From: Lysobacterales bacterium | Lineage (GTDB): Bacteria; Pseudomonadota; Gammaproteobacteria; Xanthomonadales; SZUA-5 | Direction: 5' to 3' | Assembly: GCA_024710675.1 (NCBI GenBank) | Contig: JANJUH010000231.1 | Span: 1 to 13,886 of the forward strand | Length of the DNA: 13,886 nt | Part shown: piece by piece, positions 5,302 to 11,839 of the stretch | Layout of the letters: each line of letters opens with the position of its first letter | Numbering within the stretch: position 1 is the stretch's first letter | Notes under the pieces: model-generated | The model's database searches: none | What the model was told of the DNA's origin: nothing | What the model saw: only the letters and a program-made list of their open reading frames with translations | Made by a program: the position numbers and the translations under genes

Positions 5302-7767
5302 TTGGGCCCCATCCACATACCAGGCTATACCATCGAGCGCGAACTCGGGGTCGGTGGCATGGCGCGAGTCTATCTCGCCGTGCAGACCTCGCTGGAGCGC
5401 CGGGTGGCGCTCAAGGTCATGGCGCCTGCGCTGGCGGCGGATCCGAGCTTCTCCAAGCGCTTCCTGCGCGAGGCGCGCACGATCGCGGCACTGACGCACC
5501 CGAACGTCGTCGCCATCTACGAGGTCGGCGTTACCGCCGAACAACTCCATTACTTCTCGATGCAGTACCTGCCGGGGGGCGATCTCGCGCAGCGCATGCG
5601 CCGTGGGATCGAGCCCGCGGAGACCGTGCGCGTGCTCTGTGGCATCGCCAAGGCGCTGGGTTTCGCGCACCAGCAGGAGGTGGTGCACCGTGACGTCACG
5701 CCCGGCAACGTGATGTTCGATGCCAGCGACACGCCGGTGCTCACCGACTTCGGCATCGCGCGCGCACTGTCCGGGTCATCGCGGATCACCAGCACTGGCG
5801 TCAGCATCGGTACCAGCAGCTACATGAGCCCGGAGCAGGCGCGCGGCGGCGACGTCGATGCGCGCTCGGACCTCTACAGCCTGGGCGTGCTGGCCTTCGA
5901 GGCACTGACCGGCAAGACGCCATACCAGGGAGTGGACGGTTTCGCCGTCGCCTACGCCCATGTCTTCGAGCCGATTCCCCGCTTGCCCGCCGAATTCAGG
6001 GCCTGGCAGCCCTTCATCGACAAGGCGCTGGCCAAGGATCCACGTGATCGCTTCCAGTCGGCAGACGAGATGATCGAGGCCCTGCAGGCCATTCCGCTGG
6101 GGGGCAAGGTGGCGGCGGCGCTGCCGGTGCGATCGGGCGCGACCACCGGTTTCATCGATCGCATCGCGGCGGCCAGGCCTGTGCGTGCAGGTGGGGAAAC
6201 GCGGCAGGGGCTGGCCCGTTGGGCGCTGGCGCTGGTCTTGCTCGGCGGGCTTGCCGCCGTCGGCTACGGCGTCTACCGGCAGTTTTCGGTGCCAGCCACC
6301 GTGCCCGTGACCGGGCCGGTGGCGACACCGGCTGCACCCGCGCCGGCGCAGGCGCCGCCGGCAACGCCGGGGGCGGTCGCCGAAACGCCGGATGCGGAGC
6401 CCGTGGCCGGGCCCGTCGCCGGGGCTGACTCGAGCGACATGCCGGAGGATTTGCTGATGCCGGAATCGGATCCGGCGCTGCTGCCCGATGCGGCCGCTTA
6501 CGGGCCGAAGCTGCCGGCCGAGCGTTTGCGTGCCTTGCTCGATTTCGGGCAAGACCTGCTGCGGACCCAGCGCCTGTTGTTGCCGGCAGAGGCCAATGCC
6601 GTGCTGATGTTCGGCCGCGTGCTCGATATCGAGCCCGGCAACGCGGAAGCCATTGCCGGCATGAGCGCGGTCGTCGATGCCTACCTGACGCTGGCGCGCA
6701 TCGAATTCGACGGTGGCCGGATCGACACCGGGCGATCGTACCTGGACCGTGCGCGCCAGGTTGCGGCGACGCCGGGGCTGGACCGGGCAGCGCTCGAGCA
6801 GCGCCTGGACGCCGAATGGCAGCGCCGGGTCGAGGGGCCGCTGGTTCGCGCCCGGGCGGCGATCGAAGCGTGGAAGGGTAGTGAGGCCGAGGCTGCGATT
6901 CGCGAGGTGCTGGCTTACGAGCCAGACCATCGCGAGGCGCAGGCGCTGCTGAAGACGGCGCGGGCCATCGGCAAGCCGGGTTGGGTCTTTCGTGATTCCG
7001 CCGACGCACCCGAACTGGTGATCGTCGGCACGGGCGAGGTGATGTTGCGCGGCGCCCGCCGCGGTGGCGATGTGCGGACACCCATCTCGGTGGCCTTCGC
7101 GGTCTCGCGCGGCGAGATCACCAAAGCCGAGTTCGGCCGCTTCGTCGAGGCCACGCGTCATCGCCTGACCGACGCGCCCTGCCGGGATCGCGGCGGCTTC
7201 TTCTCGGCATCGCGCGAGCGCACCTGGCGCGCACCTGGCTTCAAGCAGGGCGAGGATCATCCGGTGGTCTGCGTGGGGCATGCCGACGCGGCGGCGTACG
7301 TCGAGTGGTTGAGTCGCAGCACGGGACAGCGTTACCGCCTGCCGTCCGAAGCCGAGTGGCAATACCTCGCGGCACAGGTCAAGTCGCGTCCTTGCGCCAG
7401 CGGCAATCGCGCCGACCAGAGCTATCGAGGTGCCGAAGGCGGCAGCAAGGCGCAGTCCTGCGACGATGGCCACGCTTACACGGCGCCGACACGACGGCTG
7501 GAGGCTGCAGCGCCGGGCGTCTATGATCTCGAAGGAAACGTGCGTGAGTGGGTGGCCGACTGTGCCAACGACAGCCACGCGGGGCGACCCACCAACCAGT
7601 CGGTGCGCACGCAAGGCGATTGCGGAGAACGCATGGTGATGGGTACAGCCTGGCACAGCGGCAGCGATGAGGCAGCGGTGATGGTGCGTCGCGCGGAGCC
7701 ACGTGAGCGGCTCGACAACACCATCGGTTTTCGAGTGGTGCGAGAACTGCCGGCACGGCAGGATTGA
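5302..7767 (+). CDS. Transmembrane Ser/Thr protein kinase with C-terminal FGE/sulfatase-modifying-factor-like domain
   Basis: 821 residues. TTG 5302 is the start: GGAG lies five bases upstream, and the next Met (residue 20) would cut the glycine loop. The Hanks-type kinase domain spans about 9-265, with glycine loop GVGGMARVY (16-24), Lys38 in VALK, Glu57 as the likely helix-C partner, HRDVTPGN (129-136), DFG (149-151) and SPE (176-178). Thr133 sits where most kinases have Lys. One transmembrane helix (about 305-325) precedes an Ala/Pro linker (330-375), a helical TPR-like region (about 405-555), then an FGE-like fold (573-815) with RLPSEAEWQYLA, GVYDLEGNVREW and IGFRVV. Topology would put the kinase in the cytoplasm and the rest in the periplasm, a sensor layout. 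The last motif lacks the Cys found in true formylglycine-generating enzymes, so binding is likelier than catalysis. The FHA gene follows after 87 bases. Confidence 0.93.
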   Translation: MGPIHIPGYTIERELGVGGMARVYLAVQTSLERRVALKVMAPALAADPSFSKRFLREARTIAALTHPNVVAIYEVGVTAEQLHYFSMQYLPGGDLAQRMRRGIEPAETVRVLCGIAKALGFAHQQEVVHRDVTPGNVMFDASDTPVLTDFGIARALSGSSRITSTGVSIGTSSYMSPEQARGGDVDARSDLYSLGVLAFEALTGKTPYQGVDGFAVAYAHVFEPIPRLPAEFRAWQPFIDKALAKDPRDRFQSADEMIEALQAIPLGGKVAAALPVRSGATTGFIDRIAAARPVRAGGETRQGLARWALALVLLGGLAAVGYGVYRQFSVPATVPVTGPVATPAAPAPAQAPPATPGAVAETPDAEPVAGPVAGADSSDMPEDLLMPESDPALLPDAAAYGPKLPAERLRALLDFGQDLLRTQRLLLPAEANAVLMFGRVLDIEPGNAEAIAGMSAVVDAYLTLARIEFDGGRIDTGRSYLDRARQVAATPGLDRAALEQRLDAEWQRRVEGPLVRARAAIEAWKGSEAEAAIREVLAYEPDHREAQALLKTARAIGKPGWVFRDSADAPELVIVGTGEVMLRGARRGGDVRTPISVAFAVSRGEITKAEFGRFVEATRHRLTDAPCRDRGGFFSASRERTWRAPGFKQGEDHPVVCVGHADAAAYVEWLSRSTGQRYRLPSEAEWQYLAAQVKSRPCASGNRADQSYRGAEGGSKAQSCDDGHAYTAPTRRLEAAAPGVYDLEGNVREWVADCANDSHAGRPTNQSVRTQGDCGERMVMGTAWHSGSDEAAVMVRRAEPRERLDNTIGFRVVRELPARQD

Positions 7768-7774
7768 GCGATAC

Positions 7775-7792
7775 GGGCTGCACATGCGGCCC
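7775..7792 (+). other. Short hairpin in kinase-FHA spacer
   Basis: GGGCTGC (7775-7781) can pair with GCGGCCC (7786-7792) with one G-T wobble and a loop ACAT, just after the kinase stop. No T-run follows. The 87-base gap is otherwise without visible signals except the FHA ribosome binding site region (GGTGAGGG, 7843-7850), so read-through from the kinase gene is plausible. Confidence 0.25.
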
Positions 7793-7854
7793 GCCTTGCC
7801 CCGGTCTTACGTGTCGGGTCTGATGGTCACGGGTTCACAGCAGGTGAGGGCGGC

Positions 7855-8658
7855 ATGAAACTTCTGTTTCCGGGTGGCGAGCATTCGCCGGTCGAACTGG
7901 GCGGGGGCCGGATCACGGTCGGCAGCGCCGCGGGCGCGCGCGTGTACCTGACCGCGGCGGGCATCGCGCCGCAGCACGCCGAGATCGAGGCGAAAGGCGA
8001 CATCTGCACGATCACCGTGCTCCATCCCGGCAACACGGTGGCCGTCAATGGCAAGCCGGTCGAGGGCAGCGCGGATTTCCGCGCCGGCGACCAGATCACC
8101 TTCGCCGGCGTGCGTGCCCGGGCGGTCGCGGTCGAGCGCGCGAGCGCCCCGACCGTCCCGAACCCGCGTGGCGCCGACGTCGACGACGACGGCCGCACCA
8201 AGGTGCGCGTCGCCTTGCCGAAGTTCGTGTTGCGTGGTGTCTCCGGTGTCACCTTCGGCAAGGTCTTTCCGGTGCAGGGCACGATGGTGCTCGGTCGCCA
8301 GAGCGAGTGCGAGATCCCGGTGCCGAGCGAGGAAGTCTCGCGCCGCCACGCCGAACTCAAGGTCACGCCCGATGGCGTCATGGTCGAGGACCTCGGGTCC
8401 TCCAACGGCACCTACGTCAACGATCGCCGCGTCACCCGCCAGCTGATGAAGTCCGGCGACGAGCTGCGCCTCGACACGATCCGCTTCCTGCTGCTCGCTC
8501 CCGGACAGGAGGCGCCCACGCGCGTCGCCGAAGCCGCGCCAGCGGCCAAGAGCGCTGCAGCCGGCGATGGCGGCAAGAAGACGCTGATGTGGGCGGTGCT
8601 GGTGCTCGCCGTGGCGTCGCTGGCCGCGGTGGGCGCGAAGCTCGCGGGATTGTATTGA
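7855..8658 (+). CDS. Tail-anchored protein with two FHA domains
   Basis: 267 residues. The second FHA domain (about 122-214) is canonical: Gly147-Arg148 in MVLGRQSECEI, SRRH (162-165) and SSNGTYVN (182-189), which are the phosphothreonine-binding positions. The first domain (about 1-93) is an FHA-like beta sandwich with traces of the motifs (Gly23-Ser24, His41, Asn65-Gly66) but lacks the binding Arg, so it is probably degenerate and may serve in dimerisation. An Ala-rich linker (about 218-240) leads to one transmembrane helix (about 243-262) and a very short tail, so both FHA domains should face the cytoplasm. It lies 87 bases after the kinase gene on the same strand, so it is a plausible reader of kinase-made phosphothreonines; that link is inferred. 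The target or partner is unknown. Confidence 0.9.
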   Translation: MKLLFPGGEHSPVELGGGRITVGSAAGARVYLTAAGIAPQHAEIEAKGDICTITVLHPGNTVAVNGKPVEGSADFRAGDQITFAGVRARAVAVERASAPTVPNPRGADVDDDGRTKVRVALPKFVLRGVSGVTFGKVFPVQGTMVLGRQSECEIPVPSEEVSRRHAELKVTPDGVMVEDLGSSNGTYVNDRRVTRQLMKSGDELRLDTIRFLLLAPGQEAPTRVAEAAPAAKSAAAGDGGKKTLMWAVLVLAVASLAAVGAKLAGLY

Positions 8659-8671
8659 GCCGCGGGCGGGC

Positions 8672-8695
8672 GCAGGAGCAGCGCGCTACGCGCGA
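8672..8695 (+). repeat. Degenerate GTAG REP element (type B-like), plus orientation
   Basis: GCAGGAGC then the stem GCGCG/CGCGC around CTA, ending CGCGA. It resembles the type B REP with one altered base in the GTAG end and a changed core. It starts 13 bases after the FHA stop and forms an inverted doublet with the next copy. Confidence 0.6.
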
Positions 8696-8721
8696 TCAGG
8701 GCTCTGGCTTGGGCGACGTGA

Positions 8722-8743
8722 TCGCGCCCGAGGGCGCTCCCAC
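8722..8743 (-). repeat. REP element type A, minus orientation (GTGG end)
   Basis: Read on the minus strand it is the 22-base type A element seen at sspB with one change, GTGG in place of GTAG. The stem GCGCCC/GGGCGC with loop TC is intact. It is the right arm of a doublet with 8672-8695. Confidence 0.8.
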
Positions 8744-8771
8744 GAGGGCAGGGGTCGTTTTCGCCGCACCC

Positions 8772-8794
8772 GTAGGAGCGCGCTCTGCGCGCGA
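8772..8794 (+). repeat. GTAG REP element type B, plus orientation
   Basis: An exact copy of the 23-base unit found four times at 4765-4892, in the opposite orientation. It is the left arm of a doublet with 8817-8838. Confidence 0.85.
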
Positions 8795-8816
8795 ATGGAT
8801 TTTGCCGCAATTCCGA

Positions 8817-8838
8817 TCGCGCCCAAGGGCGCTCCTAC
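8817..8838 (-). repeat. GTAG REP element type A, minus orientation
   Basis: On the minus strand it begins GTAGGAGC and has the stem GCGCCC/GGGCGC around TT (TC in the other copies). Its CTAC (8835-8838 on plus) contains the TAG stop codon of nadC. The 22-base spacer to its partner at 8772-8794 is similar in length to that of the first doublet (21 bases). Confidence 0.85.
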
Positions 8839-9680
8839 GATAGTCGTAGCCGCATCGACAGATCGATCGCCCGCACATGCTTGGTCAGGGCGCCGACCGA
8901 GACGTAGTCCACTCCGAGCTGGCCGATGGCGGCGATGCGATCGAGATCCACGCCGCCCGACAGTTCCAGTTCGATGCCGGCCGCGCGCCCCGCGATGGCC
9001 TGGCGTAACTCCTCTTCGGGCAATTCGTCGAGCATGATCCGGTCGGGTCGCGCCGCGAGGGCCTCGCGATACTCGGCCAGCGATTCCACCTCGATCTCGA
9101 CCATCAAACCCGGTGACTGCGCGCGTGCCGCGGCGATGGCCTGGGCGATGCCGCCGGCCGCCGCGATGTGGTTCTCCTTGATCAGCACGGCGTCGTACAG
9201 GCCGATGCGGTGATTGCTGCCGCCGCCGGCGCGCACGGCATATTTCTGCGCGCGGCGCAGTCCGGGCAGGGTCTTGCGGGTGTCGAGCACGCGTGTGGCG
9301 GTGCCGGCCAGCGCGGCGACAAAGCGGGCCGTCACCGTGGCCGTTGCCGACAGCGTCTGCAGGAAGTTCAGCGCCGTGCGCTCGCCCGACAGCAGCGCCC
9401 GGGCGTGGCCGCGGACCTCGCACAGGATCGAACCGGCTGCGACGCGCTCGCCATCGCGGTGCCGCCATTCGATGTGCACTTCGGGATCGAGCGTGCGGAA
9501 CACGGACTCGGCCCACGGCGCGCCGGCCAGTACCATGTCCTCGCGGGTCAGGATGCTCGCTGCGGCCTCTGCGTCTGCCGGGATCAGCGCCGCGCTGACG
9601 TCCCCGCTGCCGATGTCCTCGGCCAGCGCGCGGGCGACATCGGCCACAACATCGGCCGGATCGGGTGGAACAAGACTCAT
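8835..9680 (-). CDS. nadC: Nicotinate-nucleotide pyrophosphorylase (quinolinate phosphoribosyltransferase)
   Basis: 281 residues, full length for the family. NadC converts quinolinate and PRPP to nicotinate mononucleotide, CO2 and pyrophosphate in de novo NAD synthesis in the cytoplasm. Family motifs are clear: SGERTALNFLQTLSATAT (98-115), DTRKTLPGLRRAQKYAV (133-149), GGGSNHRIGLYDAVLIKENH (152-171), the acidic EIEVES (195-200) and a LSGGV glycine motif (240-244). Lys and Arg residues in these motifs bind quinolinate and PRPP. The ATG (9680-9678) overlaps the stop of the upstream carboxylase gene by four bases (ATGA), so its translation is probably coupled to that gene. The protein ends DLSMRLRLS and its TAG stop belongs to a REP element. 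No quinolinate synthase or aspartate oxidase gene is nearby. Confidence 0.96.
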   Translation of the reverse strand: MSLVPPDPADVVADVARALAEDIGSGDVSAALIPADAEAAASILTREDMVLAGAPWAESVFRTLDPEVHIEWRHRDGERVAAGSILCEVRGHARALLSGERTALNFLQTLSATATVTARFVAALAGTATRVLDTRKTLPGLRRAQKYAVRAGGGSNHRIGLYDAVLIKENHIAAAGGIAQAIAAARAQSPGLMVEIEVESLAEYREALAARPDRIMLDELPEEELRQAIAGRAAGIELELSGGVDLDRIAAIGQLGVDYVSVGALTKHVRAIDLSMRLRLS

Positions 9681-11689
9681 GCGAGGCGCAGCAGCACGCT
9701 GTCGGCCTCGACGAATTCGCCGACGGTCGCGCGCAGTTCGGCGACCTTGCCGGCGCGCGGCGCGCGCAGCGTCAGTTCCATCTTCATCGCTTCCATGACC
9801 AGCACTTCCTGGCCTTCGGCGACTTCGGCGTCGGCATCCACGCGTACCGCGACGATGCGACCCGGCATCGGCGCACGCACCGCATCACCGCCTTCGGCAC
9901 CCTTGGCCTCGAAGGCATAGGGGTGGCGACGTTCCAGCGGCCAGCGCCGCTCGCCGTCATGCACCAGCAGCGCGCCGCGCAGCGGCACCAGGTCGAGGCG
10001 CACCGAGCGACCATCGAGAAGCGCGTCGAAGACGCCGGCCTCGATGCGGGCCCCGCGCACCTCGAGGTGCAGCGCGCCGGCATCGAGCGTGTAGTGGCCG
10101 GCCGCACCGTGCGCGATCACCTCGATCCGGTGCTCGCGATGCACGAGGTGCACGAGGCGCTTGCCCGGGTGGCCGAGGCGCCAGCCGTCGGCACGACCCC
10201 ACGGGGAATGCGGGTCGCTGCTCGCGGCGACGGCGACATGGGTGGCAGCCTCCTCGTCGAGCAGCACGGCTACGCTGGCGGCCGCCAGCACATCGGCTGG
10301 CAGCGCGGCGCCATCGCCCATCAGTTCGCCGATATGACGATCGAGGTAGGCCGTATCGATCGTGGCATCGACCACGGCGGGGTGGCGCGCCAGGCGTTCG
10401 AGGAAATCGACGTTGCTCTTCGGCCCGGCAATCACGCAGCGCCGCAGCGCCGTGCGCAGTCGGCGCAGCGCATCGGCTCGGTCGTCGCCGTGGACGATCA
10501 GCTTGGCGATCATCGGGTCGTAGTGGACGCTGACCACATCGCCCTCGACGACGCCGGAATCGATGCGGACGCGGCCATCGTCCGCCGGCAGGCGCAGCGT
10601 CTCGAGGCGGCCCGAACCGGGCAGGAAATCGCGCTCCGGATCCTCGGCGTACAGGCGAACTTCGATCGCGTGGCCGCGCGAGGGCGGTGGGCCGGAGGGC
10701 AACAGCTCCGCCAGGCGCTCGCCGGCAGCGATGTGCAACTGCAGTTCGACGAGATCGAGCCCGGTCACCAGCTCCGTCACCGGATGCTCGACCTGCAGGC
10801 GCGTGTTGATCTCCATGAAGTAGAAGTCGCCGCGCGGACCGACGATGAACTCCACGGTGCCGGCATTGGCGTAATCGATGGCGTGGCCGGCCTGCACCGC
10901 CGCCGCGCCCATCGCCGCACGCAGTTCGGGCGTCACGAAGGGCGAGGGCGATTCCTCCAGCACTTTCTGGTAACGGCGCTGCGCCGAGCACTCGCGCTCG
11001 CCGAGGTGGATCACCTGGCCGTGGTGGTCGCCGAAGATCTGCAACTCGATGTGGCGCGGGCGCTCGACGTAGCGCTCCAGCAGTACCCGATCACGCCCGA
11101 AGGCGCCCTTGGCCTCACGCTGGCACGAGGCCAGCGCCGCGGCAAACTCGCCCGCCGAGCGGACGATGCGCATGCCCTTGCCGCCGCCGCCGTGGGCGGC
11201 CTTGATCATCAGCGGGTAGCCGATGCGATCGGCCTCGGCCTGCAGGCGCACAGGGTCCTGGTCCTCACCGGTGTAGCCGGGCACCACCGGCACGCCGGCG
11301 GCATCCATCAGCGTCTTGGCGCCGGCCTTGCTGCCCATCTTGCGCATCGAGGCGGCGGCCGGGCCGATGAAGACCAGTCCCGCGGCGGCCACCGCGTCGG
11401 CGAAGTCGGCGTTCTCGGAGAGGAAGCCGAAACCGGGGTGGATGGCCTTGGCGCCGGTCGCCAGCGCGGCCTCGATGATGCGTTCGCCGCGCAGGTAGGA
11501 ATCCGCGGGTGCCGCACCGCCGATCCAGCGTCCCTCGTCGGCCAGGCGCACGTGGCGGGCGCGCGCGTCGGCGTCGGAATAGACCGCGACCGAGCCGATG
11601 CCGAGGCGGCGCAGCGTGCGCTGGATGCGGCAGGCGATCTCACCGCGGTTCGCGATCAGGACCTTGTCGAAGAGGCGGTCAGAGGACAT
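9677..11689 (-). CDS. liuD: Biotin-dependent acyl-CoA carboxylase alpha subunit, probably 3-methylcrotonyl-CoA carboxylase
   Basis: 670 residues. The biotin carboxylase half (about 6-450) has KVLIANRGEIACR (9-21), the ATP-grasp glycine loop HGGGGKGM (166-173), ECSAQRRYQKVLEESPSP (233-250) and FMEINTRLQVEHPVTE (291-306). The C-terminal biotinyl domain (about 603-670) carries EAMKMEL, with Lys636 as the biotin site. The middle region (about 460-600) would be the BT domain that holds the beta subunit. The neighbouring liuC-like gene favours methylcrotonyl-CoA carboxylase of leucine catabolism (liuD/mccA). Geranyl-CoA or propionyl/acetyl-CoA carboxylase alpha subunits are alternatives, since no beta subunit gene is in the window. 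The start at 11689 precedes the conserved core by a normal few residues, though the ribosome binding site is weak. A four-base overlap links it to nadC. Confidence 0.9.
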   Translation of the reverse strand: MSSDRLFDKVLIANRGEIACRIQRTLRRLGIGSVAVYSDADARARHVRLADEGRWIGGAAPADSYLRGERIIEAALATGAKAIHPGFGFLSENADFADAVAAAGLVFIGPAAASMRKMGSKAGAKTLMDAAGVPVVPGYTGEDQDPVRLQAEADRIGYPLMIKAAHGGGGKGMRIVRSAGEFAAALASCQREAKGAFGRDRVLLERYVERPRHIELQIFGDHHGQVIHLGERECSAQRRYQKVLEESPSPFVTPELRAAMGAAAVQAGHAIDYANAGTVEFIVGPRGDFYFMEINTRLQVEHPVTELVTGLDLVELQLHIAAGERLAELLPSGPPPSRGHAIEVRLYAEDPERDFLPGSGRLETLRLPADDGRVRIDSGVVEGDVVSVHYDPMIAKLIVHGDDRADALRRLRTALRRCVIAGPKSNVDFLERLARHPAVVDATIDTAYLDRHIGELMGDGAALPADVLAAASVAVLLDEEAATHVAVAASSDPHSPWGRADGWRLGHPGKRLVHLVHREHRIEVIAHGAAGHYTLDAGALHLEVRGARIEAGVFDALLDGRSVRLDLVPLRGALLVHDGERRWPLERRHPYAFEAKGAEGGDAVRAPMPGRIVAVRVDADAEVAEGQEVLVMEAMKMELTLRAPRAGKVAELRATVGEFVEADSVLLRLA

Positions 11690-11711
11690 GTGCGCTCGCG
11701 GGGTCAGGTCA

Positions 11712-11779
11712 GGGGCAGGGGGGCGGGTGAAACCGGGGCAGGGGCAGGTGAAACAGGGGCAGGGGGCGGGGGGCAGGGG
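11712..11779 (+). repeat. G-tract region with quadruplex-forming potential, includes a 21-bp imperfect repeat
   Basis: Nine runs of three to six G occur on the plus strand: 11712-11715, 11718-11723, 11725-11727, 11735-11738, 11741-11744, 11756-11759, 11762-11766, 11768-11773 and 11776-11779. The last four are separated by loops of only CA, C and CA. A GGTGAAAC-containing unit repeats with a period of 21 bases (starts 11726 and 11747). It lies upstream of liuD, with the G-rich strand being the template for liuD transcription. Confidence 0.7.
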
Positions 11780-11785
11780 AGGCAG

Positions 11786-11804
11786 GTATCGGCCTGGCCG
11801 ATAC
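11786..11804. promoter_or_regulatory. 19-bp perfect palindrome in liuC-liuD spacer (possible operator)
   Basis: GTATCGGCC, a central T, then GGCCGATAC. A nine-base perfect inverted repeat with a one-base centre has the form of a dimeric regulator site and could also fold as a short RNA hairpin. It lies about 100 bases upstream of the liuD start. No regulator gene is seen in the window, so the role is a guess. Confidence 0.4.
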
Positions 11805-11839
11805 GCGCATGGTGAACGGGGCCTTCAGTCGGGCAAAAG

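Noticed and set aside
7018..7746. Functional formylglycine-generating enzyme activity for the kinase C-terminal domain
   Set aside because: The catalytic Cys of the last motif is missing and no sulfatase gene is nearby; a binding role is more likely.
5776..7785. Long minus-strand open frame (669 codons) opposite the kinase gene
   Set aside because: Low-complexity Arg/Pro/His-rich translation with no recognisable domain, fully antisense to the kinase/FGE gene.
9665..11815. Very long open frame (716 codons) on the plus strand opposite the carboxylase gene
   Set aside because: It is antisense to a clear biotin carboxylase gene with conserved motifs. Its translation is rich in Arg, His, Gln and Ala without domains, as expected for a shadow frame in GC-rich DNA.
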